Of a stretch of DNA of 64,000 nucleotides, positions 27,166-37,394 are shown in pieces. Positions within the stretch are counted from its first letter, which is position 1; every line of letters starts with the position of its first letter. The translations under genes and the position numbers were made by a program. The notes under the pieces were generated by a model, which saw nothing but the letters and a program-made list of their open reading frames with translations, ran no database searches and was not told the DNA's origin. This DNA comes from Shimia sagamensis (GTDB lineage: Bacteria > Pseudomonadota > Alphaproteobacteria > Rhodobacterales > Rhodobacteraceae): NCBI RefSeq assembly GCF_900182745.1, contig NZ_FXTY01000002.1:124001-188000 (forward strand), in the 5' to 3' direction.

Positions 27166-29426
27166 AATACTTGCTCGCTCTCTTTGGGTTCCACCGCAGC
27201 TGCAGCCTGCTGAGAAAGCGGCAACCGAACTTCGGCCATCGCCCCTGCGTGGGAATTGTTGTCAAACACCGGCGCATCCAGCAGCGCGAGCTGCCCGCCG
27301 TGTTCTTCGATGATCTTTTTTACAATTGGCAGACCAAGACCCGTGCCCTTGTCGCGCGTGGTGACATAGGGCTCAAACAAACGCGCACGATCCTCAGGCA
27401 AGCCAATGCCATTGTCGGCAATGCGCAGGACAGCTTCATCCGCCTCTTGGAACAAATTCACATGTATCTCCGGACAATACCCATCCGGTGCGCCTTTTTC
27501 CTGCAAGGTTTCAGTGGCTTCCCCCGCGTTCTTGATTAAGTTTGTCAACGCCTGAGAAATCATCGTCGCATCCAAGTCTGCCGCCAACGGGCCTTCGCAT
27601 ATATCGCGCACAAACCGCACATTTGGCTGGCCGGATTCCTGCAACAGCACCGCTCCGGACACCAGTTCCACCACTTCAACTGCCTTACGAACCGGCTCTG
27701 GCATCCGGGCAAATTTGGAAAACTCATCCACAATCCGACGCAGATCATTGGTTTGCCGTACTATGACGTCTGTCATTTGCTCAAGCTGATCGCTGTCTTC
27801 ACCCACTTTGCTGGCAAACTTGCGCCGAATGCGCTCCGCGCTTAACTGGATCGGCGTCAGTGGGTTCTTGATCTCATGCGCAATACGCCGGGCAACGTCG
27901 CCCCAGGCCGCCATACGCTGGGCAGTCACCAGGTCGGTCACATCATCAAAAGCCACAACATAGCCTTCAAGCGTCCCATTTTCGCGCCGCCGCGTGGCCA
28001 TCCGCACCAGCAAGTTCTCAAGCCGACCAGATCGACTGACTTTTACTTCTTCCTGCGCTACCTCTTTACCGCTAGATTTCAGCCCCTCAAATAACGGCCC
28101 AAACTCCGGCACAGCCAATGTGAGCGGCATCTCTTGCCGATCTTCATCCCAGTCCAGCAACCGCTGTGCCGACCGGTTCACAAAGGCAACTTTGCCGTCG
28201 CTGTCGAGGCCGACCACGCCGGATGTGACCGAACTCAAAACCGAGTCAAACATCCTCCGCCGACGATCAATCTGCCGTGTGTTATCCAGCAACGTCTCGC
28301 GCTGTGCTTTCAACTGTCGCGTCATCTGGTTGAAGTAGCGGCTCAACATGGCGATTTCATCGTCACCATCTTCTTCCACCACACGCACGTCCAAATCACC
28401 GGCGCCAACACGCTGCGCAGCCCCTGTCAAACGCCCCACAGGACGGGACAAGCGTTCTGCAAACCACATGCCCATCCAAATCGCCGCCAACACTAGGATC
28501 AAAGCAAAACCAAGGTAGATCATGCCAAATTCAAACAACCGCTGCCCGCGCTCGCTCTCAAGTTGGGAATACAGGCGTGCACTGGCCTGTGTGTCATCCA
28601 GAAGATGGAAAATTTCCGCGTCCACTTCGCGGCTGATGTACAAAAACCTGTCCAGAAACGCATCAAGCCGCACCAACGCACGCATTTCATTATTGTCCAA
28701 ATCGCGAATAGTCACTGATCCTTCGTCGATCGCGGTCTGCATGTCCGCCTCGGATGGCTCCTCATAATCAAACAGGTATGACCGCTCGCCCCGCGCCTGA
28801 ATCTCACCTGCGCTATCAATCACAAACGCTTCCTTGAGCCCCCGCTGGATTTGCACCTGACCGGAGGCCAGAAGCACGCGCACCTCTCCTGCATCCAGAC
28901 CAAAGCTGCGCCGCTTGCTCTCGTTCAAGAAGTCCGCAAGCAGGCCCGCGTCTTCTTCCAATCCTAGGATGTGTTCTTCTTCATAAGCTTGCGCCGCCGC
29001 CAGCGAGTTGCCCACCACTTGGCGCACACGTTCACTAAACCAGCCCTCAAGGCCAATGTTCAGCGTCAATCCGGCAAACACAGCGACAGTCACCGCGGGC
29101 ACCAACGCCAAAAGCGCAAACGCGCCGGTCAGCCGTAAGTGCAGTCTTGACCCAACGGACTTAGCCCGACGCGACGCCACCGCTCGCATCACGTTTTGCA
29201 GCACCAGAGTCGCGACAACGAGCACATAGACAAGGTCAGCCAAGAGAATCGCTCGAAGGCCGCTGGAAGACGCGCCCAAATCAAACGGCCCGAGCACTAA
29301 GAAGGTCGCAAGCGCCAGCACAGGCCCAAGCACCACCAACCCTAAAGTTGCGGCATTCTGGACACGCCTTTGCCTGCGTAGGCGCTGAAAACGCGCCCAA
29401 TGATTGGTTGCTGTCCGGCTAGACAC
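27162..29426 (-). CDS. ntrY: Sensor histidine kinase NtrY
   Basis: A 754-residue membrane kinase. Hydrophobic segments near residues 25-100 and around 300 flank a large periplasmic part; then come a HAMP domain (RLSRPVGRLTGAAQRV), a PAS domain, a HisKA box with the phosphorylated histidine in [20 protein letters not shown], and an ATPase domain ending DKGTGLGLPIVKKIIEEHGG. NtrY phosphorylates NtrX and is linked to nitrogen, redox and envelope control in alphaproteobacteria. The start is a GTG at 29426 after a GAGGAAG box. A 120-bp gap separates it from ntrC. Confidence 0.95.
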   Translation of the reverse strand: MSSRTATNHWARFQRLRRQRRVQNAATLGLVVLGPVLALATFLVLGPFDLGASSSGLRAILLADLVYVLVVATLVLQNVMRAVASRRAKSVGSRLHLRLTGAFALLALVPAVTVAVFAGLTLNIGLEGWFSERVRQVVGNSLAAAQAYEEEHILGLEEDAGLLADFLNESKRRSFGLDAGEVRVLLASGQVQIQRGLKEAFVIDSAGEIQARGERSYLFDYEEPSEADMQTAIDEGSVTIRDLDNNEMRALVRLDAFLDRFLYISREVDAEIFHLLDDTQASARLYSQLESERGQRLFEFGMIYLGFALILVLAAIWMGMWFAERLSRPVGRLTGAAQRVGAGDLDVRVVEEDGDDEIAMLSRYFNQMTRQLKAQRETLLDNTRQIDRRRRMFDSVLSSVTSGVVGLDSDGKVAFVNRSAQRLLDWDEDRQEMPLTLAVPEFGPLFEGLKSSGKEVAQEEVKVSRSGRLENLLVRMATRRRENGTLEGYVVAFDDVTDLVTAQRMAAWGDVARRIAHEIKNPLTPIQLSAERIRRKFASKVGEDSDQLEQMTDVIVRQTNDLRRIVDEFSKFARMPEPVRKAVEVVELVSGAVLLQESGQPNVRFVRDICEGPLAADLDATMISQALTNLIKNAGEATETLQEKGAPDGYCPEIHVNLFQEADEAVLRIADNGIGLPEDRARLFEPYVTTRDKGTGLGLPIVKKIIEEHGGQLALLDAPVFDNNSHAGAMAEVRLPLSQQAAAAVEPKESEQVL

Positions 29427-29546
29427 CCGACTTCCTCAATTGATTTGGTACCGCTTGCGCGGCCCACCGCCATATTCAGTAGCACGTTCTAAGCCCCGAC
29501 TCTTTTTCTCAGAGTGCGGCCCGCGCGCCACGCTTATGTGGCCTTT

Positions 29547-30911
29547 TTACATCAACTTGCGTCGGCGTGTCACGTGAATATCCAGATCAGTGATTTTTTT
29601 GCGAAGTGTATTCCGATTAATACCTAGTAAATCAGCACATTTCGCCTGATTGCCGCCGGTGGCATCCAGCGCAATTTCGATCAGAGGCAGTTCGATCTCC
29701 CGCAAGATACGCGCATAAAGTCCTGCCGGTGGCAGCATATTGCCATGCAAATCAAAATACCGCCGCAGATGGCGCGCCACAGAGGCCGATAATTTCTCAC
29801 TGTCATCGCCCCCCAAAAGCGGCCCCGCCTGCGGTTGCGCCCCCAGCATCATTTCCGCTTCGCCCCGCGAAACCTCTTCAGCTTGCGCCGTCAAAACCAA
29901 CCGCCGCACCGCATTTTCCAACTGTCGCACATTGCCTGGCCAGCTATAGGCCCGGAACAATTCCATGGCCGCCTCCGAGAACAAGCGCATTGGCGCGCCG
30001 TCCCGTTCCGCGCGATTTAGGAAATGCTCGACCAACAGTGGGATATCGTCGACCCGCTCACGCAACGCCGGAACATGGATCGCCGCGCCATTTAGGCGAT
30101 AATACAAATCTTGACGCACAGTACCGTTTTCCATGGCTGCGTTGAGATTGACCTGGCTGGTGGCCATAAACCGAGGGCTGTGTTCCCCGGGGGTGTCCAT
30201 CATGCGCACAATGCGGGCCTGAACCTCGTCATCGATGTCGCCAATTTCATCCACCAGAATGGTGCCGCCCCTGGCCTTTGCCAACACTTTTGCCGGCCCT
30301 TCCAAATCGCTCAAATCAGCAGCATTCACCACCACAAACGGCAAGTTTCTGCGGTCGGAAAAATCATGAATTTCTTTGGCAATCAGGGATTTACCTGTGC
30401 CGCTTTCGCCAGAAATCAACACCGGCAAGTCCGTGTTCATCACACGCGCCACCAGCCGGTAAAGCGCCTGCATTGCCGCTGTGCGCCCAACCAATGGCAA
30501 CTCGTCAGGTCGCTCATCATCGGCCACAGGCGCAGCTGGTGTCCGTCGCTTTTGCTCTAAGGCTTTGCCGGTCCGTTTCATCAGATCAGGCAAATCAAAT
30601 GGCTTTGGCAGGTAGTCATACGCCTCCGCCTCTGCAGCCTGAATCGCCGTCATGATGGTGTTCTGAGCTGAAATCACAATCACCGGCAGCCCCGGGCGAT
30701 CCTCTGCAATCTTGGGCAACATCTCCAACCCGTTTCCGTCGGGCATCATCACGTCGGTGATGACAACATCACCTTTGCCTTCCCCAACCCATCGCATCAA
30801 TGTGGTCAACGAGGAGGTGGCATGCACCTTGCACCCTGCCCGTGTCAGAGCCTGCGTCAAAACCGTGCGAATTGTGCGATCATCATCTGCGACCAGAACC
30901 GTGCCATCCAT
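29547..30911 (-). CDS. ntrC: Nitrogen regulator NtrC lacking GAFTGA
   Basis: A 454-residue NtrC. The receiver Asp53 is in [12 protein letters not shown]. Walker A GESGTGKS is at residues 168-175 and DEIGD at 221-225. The segment between NAADLS and GGTILV is only about 16 residues, so the GAFTGA loop that contacts sigma-54 is deleted. Rhodobacter capsulatus NtrC has this known feature and activates the sigma-70 polymerase. The C-terminal Fis helix-turn-helix is [21 protein letters not shown]. The ntrB stop and ntrC start share one base (TAATG), so the two are coupled. Confidence 0.95.
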   Translation of the reverse strand: MDGTVLVADDDRTIRTVLTQALTRAGCKVHATSSLTTLMRWVGEGKGDVVITDVMMPDGNGLEMLPKIAEDRPGLPVIVISAQNTIMTAIQAAEAEAYDYLPKPFDLPDLMKRTGKALEQKRRTPAAPVADDERPDELPLVGRTAAMQALYRLVARVMNTDLPVLISGESGTGKSLIAKEIHDFSDRRNLPFVVVNAADLSDLEGPAKVLAKARGGTILVDEIGDIDDEVQARIVRMMDTPGEHSPRFMATSQVNLNAAMENGTVRQDLYYRLNGAAIHVPALRERVDDIPLLVEHFLNRAERDGAPMRLFSEAAMELFRAYSWPGNVRQLENAVRRLVLTAQAEEVSRGEAEMMLGAQPQAGPLLGGDDSEKLSASVARHLRRYFDLHGNMLPPAGLYARILREIELPLIEIALDATGGNQAKCADLLGINRNTLRKKITDLDIHVTRRRKLM

Positions 30912-31996
30912 TACTGGCTCTCCTCAAATGCTTTCAGAGTTTCTTTGCTTGCCCGCGGGAGCGAGAGTTTGAACACCGTGCGCCCAGGCACAGAGTCCAC
31001 CGTGATCATGCCGCCATGATCCGAAACAATTTTGCTAACCAGCGCGAGCCCCAGGCCCGTGCCGTTTTCGCGACCCGACACAAACGGGTCAAACACATCG
31101 CCCTTAAGGTCGTCTGGCAATCCCGGCCCGTCATCAATGATCTCGATTTGCAACGGCAAAGGCTGCCCAGTGCCATCCGCCCGGCGCAATCTAAAGCTAT
31201 GTTCATAATAGGTTCGGATACGAATTGAGCCTGTATCACTGGCCGCTTCGCTGGCGTTCTTCAAAAGGTTTAGCACCACTTGCAGAAGTTGATCGCTGTC
31301 CCCTTCGGCAGGCGGCAACGAGGGATCGTAGTCCTCGATGATGTGCATATGTGCGCCATAACTCACCAAAGCAGAGCGCCGCGCCCGGTCTAACACGTCA
31401 TGTATGTTCACCGGCTGTCTTTGCGGCAGCGACAGATTTCCAAACTGTTCCACCTGCTCCAGTAGCTTCACGATCCGACGGCTTTCTTCAACAATCAGAT
31501 CCGTCAGTTCCAAGTCCTCGGAGCTTAGGTTCATAGACAGCAACTGCGCCGCCCCCGTGATCCCAGCCAGTGGATTTTTGATTTCATGGGCCAACATTTC
31601 CGCCATGCCTATCGCCGATTTGGCAGAGGATTTAACGGAATGGCTGCGCGTCATACGCCCCGCCAACTCGCGGCTAGAAATCAAAAACAGCATTTCGTCC
31701 GGCGCATCCGCCAACGGCGCTATCTGCAAGTTGCACTGCACGGGCGGCCCGTCTCCAGTGCCCACATCAGCGTCATTTACAAACAGAGGTGTGCCATGCT
31801 CCCGCGCGCGGTGAAACGCCTCTTCAAGCGGCGCATCAATCATCACCTTGTCCCAGATCGGCTGGCCAACCATGGATTTGGCAGAGGCATTCAAAAACGT
31901 CTCCGCCGCCGGGTTGATGCGCAGGATCACATCCGCTTTATCCACCACCAATGCAGGCACGGGAAGGCTATTCCAAAAAGGCGTCTCCGAACTCAT
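30911..31996 (-). CDS. ntrB: Nitrogen-control kinase/phosphatase NtrB
   Basis: A 361-residue soluble kinase: a PAS domain (about 1-120), a HisKA with [20 protein letters not shown], and an ATPase domain with IIDDGPGLP and [20 protein letters not shown]. It phosphorylates or dephosphorylates NtrC under control of a PII protein (GlnB/GlnK). No PII gene is in this window. Four-base overlap with dusB upstream and one-base overlap with ntrC downstream place it in the dusB-ntrB-ntrC operon. Confidence 0.95.
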   Translation of the reverse strand: MSSETPFWNSLPVPALVVDKADVILRINPAAETFLNASAKSMVGQPIWDKVMIDAPLEEAFHRAREHGTPLFVNDADVGTGDGPPVQCNLQIAPLADAPDEMLFLISSRELAGRMTRSHSVKSSAKSAIGMAEMLAHEIKNPLAGITGAAQLLSMNLSSEDLELTDLIVEESRRIVKLLEQVEQFGNLSLPQRQPVNIHDVLDRARRSALVSYGAHMHIIEDYDPSLPPAEGDSDQLLQVVLNLLKNASEAASDTGSIRIRTYYEHSFRLRRADGTGQPLPLQIEIIDDGPGLPDDLKGDVFDPFVSGRENGTGLGLALVSKIVSDHGGMITVDSVPGRTVFKLSLPRASKETLKAFEESQ

Positions 31997-33009
31997 GCCA
32001 CTTCTCCGTTGTTTGGCGTCTCATCCGCAGGCATCAATGCTTCAGCCAATAGCGTCATCACTTCACCTGTATCCCGGCTGGTCTGAACCCGACGGCGCAA
32101 GGCGGCCTCGGTACCAACATGATCCATGTACCAACCCAGGTGTTTGCGGGCGACACGCAGGCCCAGATCCACGCCATAAAATGTCAACATCGCCTCGTAG
32201 TGCCCTTGCACCATCTCAACCAAAGCTTGTCCGGTTGGCTCTTTCGGCGCGGCGCTGCCATAAAGCTCCGCAGCCATCTGCGCGAGCAACCACGGCTTTC
32301 CCTGCGCCCCGCGGCCCACCATGACGCCATCCGCACCAGAGGCTGCCAGTGCCGCCTTGGCCGTGGGCACATCCACAATGTCGCCATTGGCAATCACCGG
32401 AATGCCCACCACGTCTTTCACGCCTTTGATCGCGTCCCAATCTGCTGCACCTTTGTAAAACTGACAGCGAGTGCGACCGTGTACGGTCAACATCTGAATC
32501 CCGGCATTTTCCGCCCGCTGTGCCAGCTCTGGCGCGTTCAACATGTTGTCGTCCCACCCCAGCCGCGTTTTTAACGTCACCGGAATATCCACTGCGCCCA
32601 CCACGGCTTCGATCAATGTCAGCGCATGATCCAAATTCTTCATCAAAGCAGAGCCACTGGCACCCGCCCCGCTGGCACTGGTCACTTTCTTCGCTGGACA
32701 GCCCATGTTGATGTCAATCAGCGTGGCCCCGTTGGCCTCCACTTGCCGCGCTGCTTCCGCCATCCAATGTGCCTCTCGGCCGGCAAGCTGCACAGAGGTG
32801 GTTGCCTCACCAAATCCAAGTTCGGCCCGCTCGCGCACCCCGGGCTTGGCCTGAACCATCTCTTGACTGGCCACCATCTCGCTCACCACCAGCCCCGCGC
32901 CAAAACTGCCAACCAAATCCCGAAAAGGGCGATCGGTGATTCCGGCCAAAGGTGCCAGAAAAACAGGGGATGTCAGAGTGAGATCTGCGACTTGAATGGT
33001 CACGTGCAT
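31993..33009 (-). CDS. dusB: tRNA-dihydrouridine synthase DusB (NifR3)
   Basis: A 338-residue flavoprotein that reduces uridines in the tRNA D-loop. Visible marks are the FMN-barrel start FLAPLAGITDRPFRDL, the catalytic Cys in DINMGCPAKKV, the lysine-rich LKTRLGWDD strand, TVHGRTRCQFYKG, and VIANGDI for flavin binding. An AAGGAAT box precedes the ATG. In alphaproteobacteria this gene (nifR3) leads the ntrBC operon, exactly as here; it is divergent from ispDF (163 bp between). Confidence 0.96.
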   Translation of the reverse strand: MHVTIQVADLTLTSPVFLAPLAGITDRPFRDLVGSFGAGLVVSEMVASQEMVQAKPGVRERAELGFGEATTSVQLAGREAHWMAEAARQVEANGATLIDINMGCPAKKVTSASGAGASGSALMKNLDHALTLIEAVVGAVDIPVTLKTRLGWDDNMLNAPELAQRAENAGIQMLTVHGRTRCQFYKGAADWDAIKGVKDVVGIPVIANGDIVDVPTAKAALAASGADGVMVGRGAQGKPWLLAQMAAELYGSAAPKEPTGQALVEMVQGHYEAMLTFYGVDLGLRVARKHLGWYMDHVGTEAALRRRVQTSRDTGEVMTLLAEALMPADETPNNGEVA

Positions 33010-33172
33010 ATTCCTTGTGCGATGCCTCGGGCGTATCTGACCTCTTGGTCAAACTCAATCAAACTGCCGCGAAATTTGGTTATTTATGTAGCAGATTTTC
33101 GCACATGCTCAAAATTTAGGCAGACTTCAAGGGTCAATTGCCACTTCGGCACGCAAGTTCTACACAGAGCCC

Positions 33173-34330
33173 ATGACAAATTCCGCTTTCAAGACCGCCG
33201 CCGTGATTGTCGCTGCAGGACGGGGCACCCGCGCCGGTGCAGGCCTACCCAAACAATGGCGATCCTTGGCAGGCCAGCGGGTGGCTGATCATGCCATCAC
33301 TGCCTTTGTGACGCACCCGCGCATCGACCATGTGCTGGTGGTGGTTCACCCAGACGACACGGAACACAGCGCATCCCTCACTGTGCCAACCGTCTCAGGC
33401 GGCGCCACCCGAGATGCCTCCGTTCTGGCCGGTTTAAACGCTCTGAACGATCAAGGTTTCAGCCATGTTCTGATCCACGATGTGGCGCGTGCGGGCATTG
33501 ATGCCAGCACCATTGACGCGGTGATCGACGCACTCCAATCCGGCGCAGATGGCGCGGCCCCGGCTTTACCCGTCACTGACGCGCTGTGGTGTGGCGCAAA
33601 CGGAGTGGTCACCGGCACCCAAAGCCGCGACGGCCTGTTTCGCGCCCAAACCCCGCAAGGCTTTGCCTTTGACGCCATCCTTGCCGCCCACCGTGCCCAT
33701 CCGGGCAATGCTGCGGACGATGTAGAGGTCGCCCGCGCCGCAGGGCTTGACGTGACCATCGTGGCAGGCAATGAGCGCAACCTAAAGATCACCACACCAG
33801 ACGATTTTGCCCGTCTGGAAAAGCACCTGCAAAACGACCAAAGAGGCCCCATGGATATCAGACTTGGCAATGGCTACGACGTGCACGCCTTTGAAGACGG
33901 AGATCACGTCATCCTCTGCGGCATCAAAATCCCGCACACCAAAGCTCTCAAAGGTCACTCCGACGCGGACGTCGGCATGCATGCGGTGACAGACGCAGTT
34001 TATGGTGCCATGGCGGAAGGCGACATTGGCCGCCACTTCCCGCCCACTGAATCCGAATGGAAAGACATGGACAGCGCCGTGTTCCTCAAACACGCGGTTA
34101 ATCTGGCAGCTTCCAAAGGTTTCACCATTTCCAATGTCGACTGCACCTTGATCTGCGAACGCCCCAAGGTCGGCCCACACGCCGCCGCCATGATGGCCCG
34201 TATGGGAGAGATCATGGGGCTAGCCACGGACCGCGTGTCGATCAAAGCCACAACAAGTGAAAAACTCGGCTTCACAGGCCGCGAAGAAGGGATTGCCGCT
34301 ATTGCAACGGCAACATTGGTGAAACCATGA
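33173..34330 (+). CDS. ispDF: Bifunctional IspD/IspF
   Basis: A 385-residue fusion for two steps of the methylerythritol phosphate route. The N-terminal cytidylyltransferase has [21 protein letters not shown] and LIHDVARAG. The C-terminal cyclodiphosphate synthase starts at about residue 226 with [12 protein letters not shown] and carries [15 protein letters not shown] (metal-binding Asp and His) and DIGRHFPP. Fusion of IspD and IspF is common in alphaproteobacteria. The stop overlaps pgpA by four bases. Confidence 0.97.
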   Translation: MTNSAFKTAAVIVAAGRGTRAGAGLPKQWRSLAGQRVADHAITAFVTHPRIDHVLVVVHPDDTEHSASLTVPTVSGGATRDASVLAGLNALNDQGFSHVLIHDVARAGIDASTIDAVIDALQSGADGAAPALPVTDALWCGANGVVTGTQSRDGLFRAQTPQGFAFDAILAAHRAHPGNAADDVEVARAAGLDVTIVAGNERNLKITTPDDFARLEKHLQNDQRGPMDIRLGNGYDVHAFEDGDHVILCGIKIPHTKALKGHSDADVGMHAVTDAVYGAMAEGDIGRHFPPTESEWKDMDSAVFLKHAVNLAASKGFTISNVDCTLICERPKVGPHAAAMMARMGEIMGLATDRVSIKATTSEKLGFTGREEGIAAIATATLVKP

Positions 34331-34809
34331 TCCGTATGATCACAACATTCTTTGGCGTCGGCCGCCTGCCCGCCGCTCCCGGTACATGGGGCTCATTGGC
34401 CGCGCTGATCATCGGTTGGGCCGCTGCACATTTTGTTGGCGTCTGGCTACTGGCCGTCCTCACCGCGCTGGCCATCGTGATTGGCATGTGGGCCTGCATC
34501 CGCGACCTGGCCGATCGCCCCACTGAAGACCCCTCCGAAATTGTCATCGACGAGGTGGCCGGCATGTGGATCGCGCTACTGTTCCCCGCCGTGGCTTTTG
34601 CGATGCGCGATACGTCGATGGTCTGGCCCGGCCCAATTGCCGCCTTCCTGTTCTTCCGTCTTTTCGACATTAAGAAGCCTTGGTTGGTGGGCAAAGCAGA
34701 TCAACGCCACGACCCCATTGGCGTCATGCTGGATGACATCTGGGCCGGTCTGTTTGCAGGCCTCGCCACTCTGGCCGCAGCTGCGCTCTACCACATTGTG
34801 CTGATCTGA
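34327..34809 (+). CDS. pgpA: Phosphatidylglycerophosphatase A
   Basis: A 160-residue membrane enzyme that removes phosphate from phosphatidylglycerophosphate to give phosphatidylglycerol. The family pattern is clear: [20 protein letters not shown] at the start, then [17 protein letters not shown] with acidic metal ligands, [10 protein letters not shown], and [15 protein letters not shown]. About four hydrophobic segments. It overlaps ispDF by four bases and cinA by one (TGATG). Confidence 0.95.
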   Translation: MIRMITTFFGVGRLPAAPGTWGSLAALIIGWAAAHFVGVWLLAVLTALAIVIGMWACIRDLADRPTEDPSEIVIDEVAGMWIALLFPAVAFAMRDTSMVWPGPIAAFLFFRLFDIKKPWLVGKADQRHDPIGVMLDDIWAGLFAGLATLAAAALYHIVLI

Positions 34810-35282
34810 TGGTCGACGTCACCCAACTCCTGCAAGCCTGTCGCGACGCCAACCTGCGCATCGCCACAGCCGAAAGCTGCACCGCTGGCATGGTGGCCGC
34901 CGCCCTCACCGACGTCGCAGGCAGCTCTGACGTCTTTGAGCGCGGCTTTGTGACCTACACCAATCTTGCCAAAACCGAGATGCTGGGTGTGCGCGAAGCC
35001 ACCTTGGCCGCCGTGGGTGCCGTCAGCGAAGAGGTTGCCCGCGAAATGGCACTTGGCGCGCTAGTGAACTCCGACGCCCAGCTGGCCGTCTCCATCACCG
35101 GCATCGCCGGTCCGGGCGGGTCAGAATTCAAACCCGAGGGCCGTGTCTGTTTTGGCATCGCCACGCAAACTGGCTGCACCACAGAAACCATCGAATTTGG
35201 CGCGCTTGGCCGCACAGAAGTGCGTGAGGCGGCGCGGAATCACGCTTTGGCGCTGCTTTTTAAGGCCGCTTGCGCAAAGTGA
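34809..35282 (+). CDS. Nicotinamide-nucleotide amidohydrolase (CinA C-terminal type)
   Basis: A 157-residue stand-alone CinA C-terminal domain (PncC). The active-site pattern IATAESCTAGMVAAALTDV, the following FERGFVTYTNLAKTEMLGV and SITGIAGPGGSEFKPEG are intact. PncC deamidates nicotinamide mononucleotide to nicotinate mononucleotide in NAD salvage. The N-terminal ADP-ribose pyrophosphatase part of full CinA is absent. It ends the ispDF-pgpA-pncC operon. Confidence 0.94.
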   Translation: MVDVTQLLQACRDANLRIATAESCTAGMVAAALTDVAGSSDVFERGFVTYTNLAKTEMLGVREATLAAVGAVSEEVAREMALGALVNSDAQLAVSITGIAGPGGSEFKPEGRVCFGIATQTGCTTETIEFGALGRTEVREAARNHALALLFKAACAK

Positions 35283-35291
35283 TGCCCATTT

Positions 35292-35323
35292 AGGCGACAC
35301 GCCACGATTGTCGCCTATTTTTT
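35292..35323 (+). terminator. Terminator of the ispDF-pgpA-pncC operon
   Basis: AGGCGACA (35292-35299) pairs perfectly with TGTCGCCT (35309-35316), loop of nine, then A and a run of six T. A canonical intrinsic terminator ten bases after the pncC stop. Confidence 0.9.
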
Positions 35324-35338
35324 ACGCACCTCACAAAA

Positions 35339-35414
35339 CGCCCTGTTTTAAGGCGCTTTGAGGCCACATGAGCCTTTGTTCTGAGCAGGTTTTCCGCTCT
35401 TTGACGGAAAAACC
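35339..35414 (+). promoter_or_regulatory. Dyad and leader hairpin ahead of the ammonium transporter
   Basis: A short dyad CGCC-N9-GGCG spans 35339-35355. A longer one follows: GGTTTTCCG (35388-35396) against CGGAAAAACC (35405-35414), pairing with one bulged A, and ending 29 bases before the start codon. The first could be an NtrC-type binding site, the second a leader hairpin in the message. Both are inferred from symmetry only. Confidence 0.4.
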
Positions 35415-35443
35415 ACCACTCACGGGACAAAGAGGAAAGAAAT

Positions 35444-36631
35444 ATGAACGCAGCGGACACCGCATGGATCATCGTGGCGACAGCCCTGGTCCTGTTCATG
35501 ACATTGCCGGGTCTGGCGTTGTTTTACGGGGGCCTCGTGCGCGCCCGCAACGTGCTCAGCGTCTTTATGCAAACTTATGCCATTGCCTGTTTGATGAGCG
35601 TTCTTTGGCTCGTCTTTGGCTATTCCATCGCCTTTGGCAATGACGGCGGCGCCACCTCGGTCTGGGGCGGCTTGGGCAAGATGTTCCTCTCCGGCGTCAC
35701 AGTCGACAGCCTGTCCGGCACCCTGCCCGAGGTACTGTTCTTCGCGTTCCAGATGACCTTCGCCATCATCACCCCGGCACTGATCGTCGGCGCCTATGTG
35801 GAGCGCATCGGCTTTGGCTTTGTGCTGCTGTTCTCCGGCCTCTGGATGCTGCTCTGCTACGCACCTGTGGTGCACTGGATCTGGGGCGGCGGCATGATGG
35901 CTGACGGCGGCATCTTTGGTGAGATCGGCGTGCGCGACTTCGCCGGCGGCATCGTGGTGCACGAAACCGCAGGCCTTGCGGCGCTTGTGATTGCCGTGAT
36001 GCTCGGCGCCCGCAAACACCGCACCACGCCGCCTCACGCGCCTTGGATGGTGATGATTGGCGCTGCCATGTTGTGGGTTGGCTGGTTTGGCTTCAACGGT
36101 GGCTCTCAGCTCGCCGCAGACGGCGGTGCTGCCATGGCCCTCACCGTGACCCATATCTCCGCCGCCACAGCCTCGCTCACATGGGCCCTGTGGGAACGCA
36201 TCAAATACGGCAAAGCCTCGCTTGTGGGTCTCGTCACAGGCACCATCGCAGGTCTCGCCTCCATCACGCCAGCGTCGGGTTTTGTCGGCCCGGTAGAGGC
36301 TCTGGTGATCGGGGCCATCGCCGGCGTCCTGTGTCAGGAAGCCGTGAACTTTGTGCGCAACAAAGCCAAAATCGACGACACGCTTGACGTGTTTGCCGTG
36401 CACGGCGTTGGCGGCATCTTCGGCACCATCATGATCGCGATGTTTGGCCAAGGCACATGGACCGCGCAGCTGGGCGCACTGGCCATCGTCGGCATCTTCA
36501 CGGTGGTTGTGACCTATGTGCTGGTGAAACTGGTCAGCTTGATCACCCCACTGCGTGTCGATGAGGAAACCGAGGTCAACGGCCTTGATCTGGCAGTGCA
36601 TGGTGAGCGCGCCTACGACATCGCCTCCTAA
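35444..36631 (+). CDS. amt: Ammonium transporter (Amt family)
   Basis: A 395-residue membrane protein with about eleven hydrophobic segments. Family marks include ALFYGGLVRARNVLSV near the start, YAPVVHWIWGGGMM, the first pore histidine region GGIVVHETAGLAAL, and the second in VFAVHGVGGIFGTI. Amt channels carry ammonium and are blocked by the PII protein GlnK. The gene usually lies beside glnK; here none is found on either side. The AGAGGAAAG ribosome site is strong. Confidence 0.95.
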   Translation: MNAADTAWIIVATALVLFMTLPGLALFYGGLVRARNVLSVFMQTYAIACLMSVLWLVFGYSIAFGNDGGATSVWGGLGKMFLSGVTVDSLSGTLPEVLFFAFQMTFAIITPALIVGAYVERIGFGFVLLFSGLWMLLCYAPVVHWIWGGGMMADGGIFGEIGVRDFAGGIVVHETAGLAALVIAVMLGARKHRTTPPHAPWMVMIGAAMLWVGWFGFNGGSQLAADGGAAMALTVTHISAATASLTWALWERIKYGKASLVGLVTGTIAGLASITPASGFVGPVEALVIGAIAGVLCQEAVNFVRNKAKIDDTLDVFAVHGVGGIFGTIMIAMFGQGTWTAQLGALAIVGIFTVVVTYVLVKLVSLITPLRVDEETEVNGLDLAVHGERAYDIAS

Positions 36632-36657
36632 GAGGCCTCAGAAATCACTCCGGAACT

Positions 36658-36686
36658 GGGCGGCCAAACGTGGCCGCCCTTTTTTT
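36658..36686 (+). terminator. Terminator of the ammonium transporter gene
   Basis: GGGCGGCCA (36658-36666) pairs perfectly with TGGCCGCCC (36671-36679) around AACG, followed by seven T. A strong intrinsic terminator 27 bp past the stop. Confidence 0.93.
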
Positions 36687-36840
36687 GTGGCTTACCAACC
36701 ATCCTGTCGAACGGCATGAAGACCTGTCAGGCCATAACGAGCCGCAATATTTCCCTGCGAATTCGCGCACTCAATTCCGATACAGGAAACGAAACAGAGA
36801 ATCTCCGGGATTTCCAAACCTCACTTTTGCAGTGTGTTTG

Positions 36841-37296
36841 TCACCGATAAAGCGCCTGTGCCCGCGTCTCAAACGCCGCCACTATCCGATGCATCGCTTC
36901 ATTGAACACCAGGCCAATGGCTTTCTGCAAAAGGATGTTCTTGAACTCGAAATCGACAAAGAATGTCACATCAACACCGCCCTCAACATCGGCAAAATCC
37001 CAAGTGGATTTCATGTATTTGAAAGGGCCATCCAAATATTCCGTGTCTATGTGTTTAACCTCAGGATAAAGCACCACGCGACTGCCAAACCGTTCCCGAA
37101 ATACTTTGAACGAGATCACCAAATCCGCCAACATCTCATCACCTGCCCCGATCTCTGTCTGCACCGGCGTCACAGATCGAATGCGCGCCGCCGCGCACCA
37201 CGGCAAAAACTGCGGATAAGACGCCACATCCGCCACCAGATCATACATCTGTTGGGCGGTATACGGCAGCGTGCGGGTCTCGGAATGCGTCGGCAT
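36841..37296 (-). CDS. RatA/Coq10-like START-domain protein
   Basis: A 151-residue protein of the polyketide cyclase/START fold: TRTLPYTAQQMYDLVADVASYPQFLPWC at the start (given here from residue 7), then a central FRERFGSRVV and a helix-rich end EFKNILLQKAIGLVFNEAMHRIVAAFE. In mitochondria and alphaproteobacteria the family (Coq10) binds ubiquinone and helps respiration; in E. coli the relative RatA was described as a ribosome-association toxin. No antitoxin partner is seen, so the Coq10-type role is preferred. Confidence 0.85.
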   Translation of the reverse strand: MPTHSETRTLPYTAQQMYDLVADVASYPQFLPWCAAARIRSVTPVQTEIGAGDEMLADLVISFKVFRERFGSRVVLYPEVKHIDTEYLDGPFKYMKSTWDFADVEGGVDVTFFVDFEFKNILLQKAIGLVFNEAMHRIVAAFETRAQALYR

Positions 37297-37394
37297 ATCA
37301 TCTCATTTTGGCGTGACAGCGCACAACGTCCCCGCTATGCACAGTTCTGGTGGCGCACATAGCGGCGCAAGATAGAGAAAATCAAGAGGGTCTC

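Noticed and set aside
35420-36601. Long minus-strand open frame of 393 codons opposite the ammonium transporter gene
   Set aside because: It is His/Gly/Asp-rich with no recognisable domain and is fully antisense to a clear Amt gene; it reflects codon bias on the real strand.
36841-37296. Toxin-antitoxin system based on the RatA-like protein
   Set aside because: No partner antitoxin gene is next to it, and in alphaproteobacteria this fold is better explained as a Coq10-type ubiquinone-binding protein.
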